A stretch of DNA of 9,247 bases from JBPOFM01 sp038259855 (GCA_038259855.1 JBBSOJ010000125.1:1-9247), one strand, 5' to 3'; shown: positions 1 through 7,219, numbered from the stretch's first letter. Notes: a model not told the origin generated them from the letters alone. Program-made: numbers and translations.

Positions 1-576
1 AAGGCAAAATCACTTTTGAATGAAGTGAACCAAAAAGTCAAAAGTTACAAGAACATAAGTATCGACTTTAAATATGTATTGAAAAATACCTCCGAAAACG
101 TCAATCAAGAAACTCGAGGTGATGTTGTTATCGAAGGTGACAAGTATCTATTGAATATACTAGGAGTAACTCGGATTTTTGATGGAAAGACTTTGTATAC
201 CGTAAATCCGGAAGATGAGGAAGTTACTATGTCAAATGACAATTCAGAAGATGAAGGAAGCATTACGCCTAGTAAAATGCTATCGTTCTATCAAAATGGA
301 TACACCTATAAAATGGACATTGTACAGAATGTAAATGGTCGCAAGATTCAATATGTAAAACTGATACCAATCGATACAAAATCGGAGATAAAGCATGTTT
401 TGTTAGGAATCGATGCACAGACAAAACACATTTATAATCTCATAGAAACAGGTACTAACGGTACACAGACTACGCTTACTGTTAATTCTTTTAAAACCGA
501 CGAACCGATTTCAAAAACCTTGTTTACATTTGACAAAACTAAATACAAGGATTACTATATCAATAAGTTGGATTAA
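1..576 (+). CDS. lolA: LolA family outer-membrane lipoprotein carrier protein, 5'-truncated by window edge
   Basis: LolA is a periplasmic chaperone that takes lipoproteins from the LolCDE transporter and delivers them to the outer membrane. The reading frame is open from base 1 (K-A-K-S-L-L-N-E-V), so the true start and signal peptide lie upstream of the window. A TTG at 16 is in frame but is internal. The visible 191 residues have the LolA layout: an N-terminal amphipathic helix (LLNEVNQKVKSYKNISIDF), then alternating beta strands including GDVVIEGDKYLL, TRIFDGKTLYTVNPEDEEV and a C-terminal FTFDKTKY strand. The 'DGKTLYTVNPED..V' segment is typical of the family (G-K-x-x-(W/Y)-x-Y-N-P-E-D). 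It precedes an LPS-export permease by 65 bp in the same direction, an order I recall as conserved in flavobacteria, usually after ftsK. The assignment rests on motif recognition; divergent LolA-like periplasmic proteins would look similar. Confidence 0.85.
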   Translation, partial: KAKSLLNEVNQKVKSYKNISIDFKYVLKNTSENVNQETRGDVVIEGDKYLLNILGVTRIFDGKTLYTVNPEDEEVTMSNDNSEDEGSITPSKMLSFYQNGYTYKMDIVQNVNGRKIQYVKLIPIDTKSEIKHVLLGIDAQTKHIYNLIETGTNGTQTTLTVNSFKTDEPISKTLFTFDKTKYKDYYINKLD

Positions 577-616
577 AAACAAGTCGAGCATTATTGATAA
601 AGGTTTATTTGATGAG

Positions 617-636
617 ATTCCCACTCTCGTGGGAAT
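617..636. repeat. Perfect 8-bp hairpin just upstream of the permease start (REP/dRS3-like)
   Basis: The arms ATTCCCAC (617-624) and GTGGGAAT (629-636) are perfect reverse complements around a TCTC loop. The outline ATTCCC-N8-GGGAAT matches the dRS3-type short palindrome known from Neisseria and REP-like elements of many genomes. It ends only 5 nt before the ATG at 642. No T-run follows, so it is a poor intrinsic terminator for lolA. In an mRNA it would sit at the ribosome-binding region. The hairpin is seen directly; that it is a dispersed repeat is inferred. Confidence 0.6.
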
Positions 637-641
637 AATTT

Positions 642-2627
642 ATGAAGATATTAGATAGATATATACTTACCACTTATTTAAAAACATTTTTGAGCGTGTT
701 TGTTATACTCATGCTCATTTTTGTTTTACAAACGGTTTGGCTTTATATCAGCGAGCTTGCAGGTAAGGATCTCGACATGACAACTGTAGGTAAATTTCTA
801 CTGTTCTTTATGCCAAAATTAATGCCTTTGGTTTTGCCATTGACTATTTTGTTGGCATCCATTATGGTTTTTGGAAGTTTTGCCGAAAATTATGAATTTG
901 CAGCGATGAAATCGACTGGCATCTCGCTCCAACGCGCCATGAGAGGTTTGAGTGTATTCATCGTTGGGCTTGCAATCACGACCTTCTTCTTCGTAAATAA
1001 TGTCATCCCTTGGGCAGAGTATAATTCCTATAATTTACGAAAAAACATTGCCCAACTTAAGCCCGCAATGGCAATTGCGGAAGGTCAATTCAATGAAATA
1101 GGAACCATCAACATCAAAGTCGATAAAAAATCTGGAGACAGAGGTCAGTACCTCAATAACATCGTGATGCACCTGAAGTCCGAACGCCGTACCGGAAATT
1201 ATAAGGTCATTATCGCCAAAAATGGTGAACTTATCAGCAGTGAATCATCTAATATTCTTCAATTGGTACTTTTCGATGGCCATTTTTATGAAGAAATATT
1301 CAGTAAAGATCCTAAAGAAAATATTAAAAAACCAGCAGCTAAAAGTTATTTTGAGACCTATACAATCAACGTCGATTTAGAGTCGATGAATCAAGTTGAC
1401 TTGGAGGAAAAAAGTTTTACGGATCGCTTTAACATGCTTAATGTAAGCGGACTCAACTATACTATTGATAGTCTTAAAGTTGACCAAACGAAAGAATTGA
1501 AGGATTTTTCAGATATTTTATATACCAGATCCAATATTAACAATCTTGACCTCAATATAAAGACAAAGAAAGATTCAGTTTTTAAAGGTGATGATTTTAT
1601 GACGCTTTACGAACGGAAAACAAGGACTCAATTCTACAATCTCGCACTAAACACCGTCAACAGCACCAAACAAATTGTCATTACCAAAAAACAAAATTTA
1701 CAAGTCAAAAATAAAACGCTCAATAAGCATATCATAGCGCTTCACGAAAAATATGCTTTGGGTTTTGCCTGTATTATTTTGTTTTTCGTTGGAGCACCCT
1801 TGGGAGCTTTGATCCGAAAGGGAGGCATCGGATTACCCATGGTGATAGCAATCCTATTATTCCTGACCTATCATTTTATTGGCATATTCGCCAAAAACAG
1901 TTCACAGGACGGAACCTTGAATCCAATATTTGCAACATGGTTGTCAACATTGATTATGCTACCACTAGGTGTATCACTGACCAGTAGAGCGACTAAAGAT
2001 CGAGGCATGTTCCAGTTTGGGGATTATTTAGAACCCATTAAAAAACTTTTGAAACTTAATTCAAAAACGCTCTATGATGCCGATGGTAAAGATATCAGCT
2101 ACACATACTTTGACGGGTATAGTGACGAGAAATTAATTGATATTGTCAAAAACCATGAGACATATGATTTTCATAAATCAAGTAGAATAAAGGCCTATGC
2201 CATTTTAATGAAACGTAATGTTAGTTTTGATACACTTGCGGCAGGCGATCTTAATATAAACGAAGACTTTGTCACATCTACTTCTAGAGCAAAAAAGAGC
2301 CTTAAATACTCACGGTTTGCGTTTATTTTTTATTGTACAGGAGGCTTACTTTTAGGATTTCATTTTATATTTAAGAATAATAAGTTCCCAGAATTCGCTT
2401 CTGTCGCGTTAAATGTCGGTCTGATTGCTTTTGCAATATTTCTAATTTGTTTTGTTGTAGCATTTGTTAGTGCCCTAAAATTTTATGACGAGTTAACTCC
2501 CAAAACAAAACCCTTAAGTCCATTTTTGATGGCCTTCGGTTTTCCATTTTATGGTATTTCACATTTCTTTTTAAGAAATAAAATCAAGGAAGACCTCAAT
2601 CAAAACGCGGTAAAAAATATAAATTAA
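642..2627 (+). CDS. LptF/LptG (YjgP/YjgQ) family LPS export permease with C-terminal extension
   Basis: This is an inner-membrane permease of the Lpt ABC system, which with LptB extracts lipopolysaccharide and passes it to the LptC/A/D bridge. Predicted membrane helices lie near residues 13-36, 58-79 and 101-120. A large periplasmic beta-jellyroll-type region follows (about 125-365), then helices near 371-391, 398-417 and 427-447: the 3+3 layout of LptF/LptG. The cytoplasmic segment ENYEFAAMKSTGIS (82-95) after helix 2 matches the coupling-helix motif E-x-x-A-(M/L)-(K/R)-x-x-G-I that contacts LptB. E. coli LptF and LptG are about 360 residues. This protein has 661, with a soluble segment (about 450-555) and two or three further helices (about 557-577, 584-610, possibly 625-645). 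Sequence alone does not tell LptF from LptG, so no symbol is given. The ATG at 642 is the first in frame after the hairpin and opens with the family's usual M-K-I-L-D-R-Y-I. Confidence 0.88.
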   Translation: MKILDRYILTTYLKTFLSVFVILMLIFVLQTVWLYISELAGKDLDMTTVGKFLLFFMPKLMPLVLPLTILLASIMVFGSFAENYEFAAMKSTGISLQRAMRGLSVFIVGLAITTFFFVNNVIPWAEYNSYNLRKNIAQLKPAMAIAEGQFNEIGTINIKVDKKSGDRGQYLNNIVMHLKSERRTGNYKVIIAKNGELISSESSNILQLVLFDGHFYEEIFSKDPKENIKKPAAKSYFETYTINVDLESMNQVDLEEKSFTDRFNMLNVSGLNYTIDSLKVDQTKELKDFSDILYTRSNINNLDLNIKTKKDSVFKGDDFMTLYERKTRTQFYNLALNTVNSTKQIVITKKQNLQVKNKTLNKHIIALHEKYALGFACIILFFVGAPLGALIRKGGIGLPMVIAILLFLTYHFIGIFAKNSSQDGTLNPIFATWLSTLIMLPLGVSLTSRATKDRGMFQFGDYLEPIKKLLKLNSKTLYDADGKDISYTYFDGYSDEKLIDIVKNHETYDFHKSSRIKAYAILMKRNVSFDTLAAGDLNINEDFVTSTSRAKKSLKYSRFAFIFYCTGGLLLGFHFIFKNNKFPEFASVALNVGLIAFAIFLICFVVAFVSALKFYDELTPKTKPLSPFLMAFGFPFYGISHFFLRNKIKEDLNQNAVKNIN

Positions 2628-2631
2628 GCCT

Positions 2632-2639
2632 TATCTTTG
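2632..2639 (+). promoter_or_regulatory. Candidate -7 promoter element for ribB (TATCTTTG)
   Basis: TATCTTTG matches the Bacteroidota sigma-factor -7 consensus TAnnTTTG exactly. It starts 5 nt after the permease stop codon and ends 18 nt before the ribB ATG, so ribB may have its own promoter as well as readthrough from upstream. I see no good TTG or TTTG -33 box at the expected distance. Confidence 0.5.
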
Positions 2640-2657
2640 CATACTAATTAAAGGATC

Positions 2658-3806
2658 ATGAATACGACAACTTTACAATCCAACACACAGTTACATACCA
2701 TTGAAGAAGCCATAGAGGATATCAAAAAAGGTAAAGTGATTATTGTGGTGGATGATGAGAATAGAGAGAATGAAGGTGATTTTATCGCTGCTGCAGAAAC
2801 CGTAACGCCAGAAATGATCAATTTTATGGCAAAACATGGTAGAGGCCTGATCTGTGCACCACTGACCGAAGATCGATGTGATGCGCTCGAATTGAATATG
2901 ATGGTTCAGAATAATACTGTGTTACACCATACTCAATTTACAGTATCGGTTGATTTAATAGGACACGGCTGTACCACAGGAATTTCGGTTCACGATCGAT
3001 CTAAAACTATTGCAGCTCTTGTAAAAGAAGATACAAAACCTCATGATTTGGGTCGCCCTGGCCATATATTTCCTTTAAAAGCCAAAAACGGTGGTGTTTT
3101 AAGACGAACAGGCCATACAGAAGCAGCGGTCGATCTTGCACGACTGGCTGGATTTCAGCCCGCAGGAATTCTTGTCGAGATCCTTAATGAAGATGGCACA
3201 ATGGCACGCTTACCTCAACTTAGAGACGTGGCGAAAAAATTCGACTTAAAAATCATTTCCATTGAAGATTTAGTGGCTTACCGTATGGAGCACGATTCTT
3301 TAATTGAGAAAAAAGAAGATTTCAATATAGAAACACGTTTTGGAGCTTATCGCTTACGCGCTTATCAACAAACCACGAATGATCAAGTACACATTGCACT
3401 AACCAAAGGATCCTGGAAATCCAACGAAGCTGTTTTGACTAGAGTGAACGCTACGTTGGTGAATAATGATATTCTTGGAACGCTCACAAACAATGCTGAT
3501 GAAAAATTAGATGACATGTTTAAGGTGGTAAATGAAGCTGGCAAAGGAGCCATAATTTTTATCAACCAACAGGCAGAATCCATGAATCTTCTTAAACGTT
3601 TATCGGCCTTGAAAGATTCACAAATTAAAGGTAAAATCATCAAAGCGCCAAGTATTGAAATGGATTCTAAAGATTTTGGTATTGGAGCTCAAATTCTCCA
3701 CGATCTCAATATTCATAAACTACGTCTGATTTCCAATAGCCAACAAACAAAACGCGTTGGAATGATTGGCTACGGTTTGGAGATTATGGAATACGTCCCT
3801 TATTAA
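2658..3806 (+). CDS. ribB: 3,4-dihydroxy-2-butanone-4-phosphate synthase (RibB) fused to a degenerate GTP cyclohydrolase II-like domain
   Basis: RibB converts ribulose 5-phosphate to 3,4-dihydroxy-2-butanone 4-phosphate plus formate, supplying the four-carbon unit of riboflavin. The N-terminal domain (about 14-215) is canonical. It has the acidic loop DDENRENEGD (32-41) with metal-binding and catalytic carboxylates, GHGCTTGISVHDR (102-114), DLGRPGHIFPL (130-140), RRTGHTEAAVDLARLAG (149-165) with the metal-ligand histidine H153, and E174. The C-terminal part (about 226-382) has the fold signature of GTP cyclohydrolase II, for example DFGIGAQILHDL (339-350) followed by LRLISN, as in RibBA fusions. 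However, the zinc motif R-V-H-S-x-C-L-T-G-D...R-C-D-C-G appears as RVNATLVNNDILGTLTNNAD (262-281), with L, N and A in place of the three cysteines. The QEGRG motif is also gone (NQQAESMN, 303-310). RibB activity is therefore expected and RibA activity is not, so a separate RibA would be needed. Confidence 0.93.
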   Translation: MNTTTLQSNTQLHTIEEAIEDIKKGKVIIVVDDENRENEGDFIAAAETVTPEMINFMAKHGRGLICAPLTEDRCDALELNMMVQNNTVLHHTQFTVSVDLIGHGCTTGISVHDRSKTIAALVKEDTKPHDLGRPGHIFPLKAKNGGVLRRTGHTEAAVDLARLAGFQPAGILVEILNEDGTMARLPQLRDVAKKFDLKIISIEDLVAYRMEHDSLIEKKEDFNIETRFGAYRLRAYQQTTNDQVHIALTKGSWKSNEAVLTRVNATLVNNDILGTLTNNADEKLDDMFKVVNEAGKGAIIFINQQAESMNLLKRLSALKDSQIKGKIIKAPSIEMDSKDFGIGAQILHDLNIHKLRLISNSQQTKRVGMIGYGLEIMEYVPY

Positions 3807-3830
3807 TTATATAAGAGTTACAGTTTTCAC

Positions 3831-3852
3831 AACATCACTATCGTGATAATGT
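3831..3852. terminator. Weak dyad between convergent ribB and GH16 genes
   Basis: ATCAC (3834-3838) and GTGAT (3843-3847) pair around a TATC loop, and outer ACAT/ATGT can extend the stem with a bulge. It lies centrally in the 71-bp gap between two convergent genes, where a bidirectional terminator would be expected, but there is no clear T-run on either side. Its core CACTATCGTG differs by one base from CACTCTCGTG in the hairpin at 617-636, so it could instead be a decayed copy of the same repeat. Confidence 0.35.
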
Positions 3853-3877
3853 CAGCTTATCAACTAAATAGGAATCG

Positions 3878-5458
3878 TCACAATCGGTTGACAACGATTT
3901 TTTTGATGACTACTTGAGCGCCGAGGTAAAGTTTTACGAAATAAATCCCGCTATTCAAGGAGCTTACATCGATTGATTCCAGATGATCAGATTTTGACAT
4001 CAGCTTACGTCCTAAAACGGTATATAACTCCAACCGATCAAAAGAACTCTCAGACACTACTGTAACGATCGTTCGCGCTGGATTTGGATATAATTTCACT
4101 TTGTTGACATCAATGTCATTAATATCCAAAGATGATGATTGGTACACCCTAACATAATCGATTTCCATACCACTTTCATCAAAATTCGGATCGATCGTTC
4201 CTGCAAAACCGCCCATTGCGACATTCAATAAAAGATATTGTTCGAGATCAAAAGGCCAAGTGCTTGCATCTTTTACCGCAGGATTATAAGTGTAAAATAT
4301 GACATCATCAATTAAAAAGGACAATTCATCTTGCGACCAATTCAATGAATAAACATGGTAGGTATTTTCAACATCATTGGCGACAAGGCCTCCTTTATTC
4401 AGGGTATTACCGAAAGAGGATGGTGTATGGATGGCGCTTTGTATAAAGTTCACAGGCTGATTCGGAAAGATGCCACGCTCCATGATATCAATTTCACCAC
4501 AGGCTGGCCAAGGTGTAGTACCAAAATCATCATCCCAAAAACCACCATTTTCATCAGCATTCTTTCCCAACATCCAGATCGCTGGCCAAGTATCTGCTTC
4601 TATAGGTAATTTAGCTCTTACATCGACACGACCATATAAGAAAGCAAATTTTGAATTTAACCTAGCTGACGTGTATTGTTTCGTAGCACCTTGGTCGGTA
4701 TAAATCTCTTTTTTTGCCACTATATTGAGATTGCCGTTTTCTATATATGAATTAACCAATCTATCCGTATAATGTTGCACTTCTCCGTTAAACCAACTCG
4801 TACCAGAGGGAAATTGAGTTTGATGAAACCAATTGGATCCATTTACAGGTTGTACTCCTGAACCGTCAAACTCATCTGACCATACCAACATATCATAAAC
4901 CACATCCACAACGGGAGGTGTCGAAATGGAACCGTCTTCAATAGCATCAATCAAATATGTGCCTGGGGTTGTAGTATTTATATCAATATAAATCGTCAAC
5001 CTATTATAGGTTCCAGTCGCATTCACTGATTCCATAGTTTCCGAATAATTAGCATTAAAAAAATCAAATGTTAACCCTGTCCAGTTAGATTGGGACGACG
5101 TCGCTACGGTTCGAGTCACTTCCACGTCAGGATTTAAACCATCTTCCAATTTGATAGTTACGGTATGTGCATTAGGATCGAACGTATAAAAGGACAAGGT
5201 GATGACGTCTTGAAAATCAAGATCGATCGGTCGATTTAGATCTAAATAAAACCCTTGAGTGGCATTGGCACCATCATTAAAAAATTGTCCAACCGTATTT
5301 GATGCATCCGAAGGCGATGGACGGACTGAAAAACTGCTACCCCCAAATCCTATAAACGTTTCCGAAGGATCAGAAAAGTCAATTGGCATTTGCTGCCCCA
5401 TAGAAATTTGAGAACAAAAAATAAATACTAAGAGACAAATGAAGTTAGTTAATCGCAT
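3878..5458 (-). CDS. Secreted GH16 family beta-glucanase (laminarinase type) with T9SS sorting tail
   Basis: This is a predicted endo-beta-1,3-glucanase that cuts laminarin-type glucans outside the cell. Residues 1-21 are a signal peptide (hydrophobic ICLLVFIFC, then QISMG). Residues about 25-180 form a beta-rich domain resembling carbohydrate-binding modules fused to flavobacterial laminarinases. The GH16 catalytic domain (about 190-440) opens with LVWSDEFDGSG (191-201) and has NGEVQHYT (224-231), YGRVDVRAKLP (275-285), WPAIWMLG (291-298) and the active site GEIDIME (321-327), with E322 as nucleophile, D324 and E327 as acid/base in the E-x-D-x-x-E form of beta-1,3-glucanases. It ends MEIDYVRVYQ (431-440). 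The last ~80 residues are a type A T9SS C-terminal domain (KLYPNPAR at 455-462, VLGRKL, GIYFVKL). The gene follows the kdnA-like gene after 49 nt, and I see no strong promoter between them. No SusC/SusD pair is nearby, so it is not part of a visible polysaccharide-utilisation locus. Confidence 0.92.
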   Translation of the reverse strand: MRLTNFICLLVFIFCSQISMGQQMPIDFSDPSETFIGFGGSSFSVRPSPSDASNTVGQFFNDGANATQGFYLDLNRPIDLDFQDVITLSFYTFDPNAHTVTIKLEDGLNPDVEVTRTVATSSQSNWTGLTFDFFNANYSETMESVNATGTYNRLTIYIDINTTTPGTYLIDAIEDGSISTPPVVDVVYDMLVWSDEFDGSGVQPVNGSNWFHQTQFPSGTSWFNGEVQHYTDRLVNSYIENGNLNIVAKKEIYTDQGATKQYTSARLNSKFAFLYGRVDVRAKLPIEADTWPAIWMLGKNADENGGFWDDDFGTTPWPACGEIDIMERGIFPNQPVNFIQSAIHTPSSFGNTLNKGGLVANDVENTYHVYSLNWSQDELSFLIDDVIFYTYNPAVKDASTWPFDLEQYLLLNVAMGGFAGTIDPNFDESGMEIDYVRVYQSSSLDINDIDVNKVKLYPNPARTIVTVVSESSFDRLELYTVLGRKLMSKSDHLESIDVSSLNSGIYFVKLYLGAQVVIKKIVVNRL

Positions 5459-5507
5459 TTTTGATAAAAATTTAATTCTGTTCTAAATAAGAGTATTTTA
5501 AAAATTG

Positions 5508-6701
5508 TTAAAGACATTTTTTGATGATGTCTGCCATTTTGGAAGCTCGACTATTGACCTCTTCTTCAGTCCAGGAAATTTTTATTAAACAAGAGATATT
5601 TCTACCAATAAAATGATCGGATTGGTCAAACGTCTTTGATTCCAACTGTTTCAGACCAAGCTTAACGTCTGTTGCTAGTGGATATAATGAAGTTGCTGTG
5701 CTTAAATGATCCCATTTACGAACATAATGCCAATTATTATCGTAATAATGGAAGCAAACATCAATGCCTTGTTCTTTAAAAGATTTAGAAACTTTTCTGG
5801 CAGTATCCAAACTCGGTAAAAAGAAATTCAAAAATGCATAGCTTTCTTCGCCTCCTTCTGGTACTGTCCTGAATTCAACTTCAGGAATAGAAGCCAAGCA
5901 ATCTCTTATGATTGTATAATGCTTTTTTTGAAGAGCAATAAATTCTGGCAGTCTCCTCACCTGGGCGAGGCCCACAGCCGCATTCAGTTCTGAAATTCTA
6001 AAGTTGTAGCCTAAAACAGGATGGGACTCTGCTCCCCTATCCATGCCCATGTGATCGTGTCCATGATCGGAAAATTGATCTGCGCTTTTATAAAATTCAG
6101 AATTATTTGTAATGATGGCGCCACCTTCTCCACAGGTAATGGTCTTTACAAAATCGAACGAAAAGCATCCAATATCCCCAACACTACCTAAAGGTTTTCC
6201 TTTATAATATCCTCCAATGGCCTGACAGGCATCTTCGATAAGTAGTAAATCGTGTTGTTTACAAATGGCATTTAAGGCGTCTAAATCAGCCATACTACCG
6301 CACATCTGAACTGCCATGATCGCTTTCGTCTTCGTAGTTACTGCTGCTTTGACAGCCTCGGGATCTAGCGTTAATGTGTCATCAACATCTACCAATACAG
6401 GTATAGCTCCTACCATAAGAATAGCTTCAAAACTCGCCACAAAGGTAAAGGTTGGCATAATTACCTCATCACCAGCTCCAACACCAGCAACAGCCAGTGC
6501 GACTGATACAGCAGCTGTGCCGCTAGACAGCAATTGCACGTGTTTGACACCAAATGTTGTTGCGAGTTCAGTCTCTAATTCCTTCGCTTTAAAATGGCCT
6601 TGACGCATACCATCAAAACCATAACGCATCAAAACTCCAGAATTAAGCACATCATGGACTTCCTTACGCTCTAAATCTCCAAATAACTCAAATCCTGGCA
6701 T
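5508..6701 (-). CDS. kdnA: KdnA-type PLP aminotransferase (8-amino-3,8-dideoxy-manno-octulosonate transaminase), DegT/DnrJ/EryC1/StrS family
   Basis: KdnA transfers an amino group from glutamate to C8 of 8-oxo-Kdo, which KdnB makes by oxidising Kdo, to give 8-amino-Kdo for the LPS inner core (known from Shewanella). The sequence is a full-length DegT-fold enzyme. It has the phosphate-binding loop LLSSGTAA (57-64), EDACQAIGG (156-164) with D157 for the PLP ring nitrogen, and SFDFVKTITCGEGGA (181-195) with Schiff-base lysine K186. Features that I recall as diagnostic of KdnA within this large family are the start MPGFELFG, VQMCGSM (131-137), FSDHGHDHMG (210-219), DRGAESHPVLGYNFRISELN (221-240), SIPEVEFR (271-278) and the late SCLIKISWT (370-378). 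It starts 11 nt after the thioredoxin-like stop, so co-transcription is likely; an in-frame stop upstream of the ATG fixes this start. No kdnB or kdsB is in the window. The comparison is from memory; a sugar aminotransferase of other specificity remains possible. Confidence 0.8.
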   Translation of the reverse strand: MPGFELFGDLERKEVHDVLNSGVLMRYGFDGMRQGHFKAKELETELATTFGVKHVQLLSSGTAAVSVALAVAGVGAGDEVIMPTFTFVASFEAILMVGAIPVLVDVDDTLTLDPEAVKAAVTTKTKAIMAVQMCGSMADLDALNAICKQHDLLLIEDACQAIGGYYKGKPLGSVGDIGCFSFDFVKTITCGEGGAIITNNSEFYKSADQFSDHGHDHMGMDRGAESHPVLGYNFRISELNAAVGLAQVRRLPEFIALQKKHYTIIRDCLASIPEVEFRTVPEGGEESYAFLNFFLPSLDTARKVSKSFKEQGIDVCFHYYDNNWHYVRKWDHLSTATSLYPLATDVKLGLKQLESKTFDQSDHFIGRNISCLIKISWTEEEVNSRASKMADIIKKCL

Positions 6702-6712
6702 GTAATAAAATC

Positions 6713-7162
6713 TTATTTAATGGTTTGTAGATAGTCAATGTAAGCAGATAAATCATCCGAATTAAGAGATGTGAAGAGGTCACCTAATTCTTGGGCATTC
6801 GCATCCAAAGCCCTTAAGGCCGGGAATTGTTGCTCTTTATTATAGTGCATTACTAATCGTCGCATCTTCATGAGGTTGATATCTTGATTGTTAATGTCAG
6901 TTTTAGAACCGTCCAGCATAACCAATACAAAGTCATCCGCAACAGTCTTGAAAGCATCTGACTTGGAAAGTTCAGTATAAAAATTTTGGCAGGTCTTACA
7001 ATCTGATTTGTAGAAATAAACCAATATTGGCTTGCTTTCTGATTGCGCCAGTTCTTTGGCGACATAAAAATCTTTATTCCAATTGAGCTGTATTTCTTGT
7101 GCTGTCATGGAAAAACAAAAGCAAAACAATAAAAATAACAGTATTGGTCTCATGACTTTCAT
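6713..7162 (-). CDS. Periplasmic thioredoxin-fold protein with CxxC motif
   Basis: This is a small exported thioredoxin-like protein, 149 residues from this start. A signal peptide is clear (PILLFLLFCFCFSMTAQ, to about residue 22). After it come helix-forming DFYVAKELAQSESKP, strand ILVYFYKSDC and the redox motif C55-K-T-C58 in SDCKTCQNFY, as in Thioredoxin_7 / DUF255-like proteins. FPALRAL (113-119) supplies the cis-proline (P114) facing the active site. It probably acts as a disulfide reductase or thiol-linked folding factor in the periplasm; the substrate is unknown. A second in-frame ATG (7153-7151, M4) is favoured by promoter spacing: the -7 box ends 20 nt from M4, like the 18-19 nt at the ribB and nitroreductase genes, but only 11 nt from M1. 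It heads a likely operon with the kdnA-like gene. Confidence 0.82.
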   Translation of the reverse strand: MKVMRPILLFLLFCFCFSMTAQEIQLNWNKDFYVAKELAQSESKPILVYFYKSDCKTCQNFYTELSKSDAFKTVADDFVLVMLDGSKTDINNQDINLMKMRRLVMHYNKEQQFPALRALDANAQELGDLFTSLNSDDLSAYIDYLQTIK

Positions 7163-7173
7163 TTATGTTGTAA

Positions 7174-7204
7174 CAAATATAAGGGAAACCGTAGGCGTTT
7201 CAAA
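7174..7204 (-). promoter_or_regulatory. Promoter of thioredoxin-like/kdnA operon (TTTG-N19-TATATTTG)
   Basis: On the minus strand TTTG (7204-7201) is followed after exactly 19 nt by TATATTTG (7181-7174). This matches the Bacteroidota housekeeping promoter (TTTG, about 19-21 nt, TAnnTTTG) in both boxes and spacing. It lies in the 57-bp gap after the nitroreductase gene, so the downstream genes need not depend on readthrough. Confidence 0.72.
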
Positions 7205-7219
7205 TATTAAGGTTCACAT

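Noticed and set aside
16..18. TTG at 16 as the start of lolA
   Set aside because: The frame stays open to base 1 with LolA-like residues, and a start here would remove the signal peptide a periplasmic carrier needs.
604..611. TTTATTTG as a possible -7 promoter box for the permease gene
   Set aside because: Second base is wrong for TAnnTTTG and there is no -33 box at proper spacing; co-transcription with lolA is simpler.
3383..3643. Minus-strand open frame of 86 codons inside ribB
   Set aside because: Lies wholly antisense to the well-supported RibB C-terminal domain; the peptide shows no recognisable motif.
4355..4703. Two overlapping plus-strand open frames (4355-4609, 4470-4703) inside the GH16 gene
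   Set aside because: Antisense to the GH16 catalytic domain, including its active-site codons; no domain signature.
6316..6603. Plus-strand open frame of 95 codons rich in Ala, Ser and Thr
   Set aside because: Antisense to the PLP-enzyme gene; the low-complexity composition reflects the codon use of the opposite strand.
6868..7065. Minus-strand open frame in a second frame of the thioredoxin-like gene
   Set aside because: Out-of-frame reading through the CxxC-encoding region; the other frame has signal peptide, CKTC and cis-proline.
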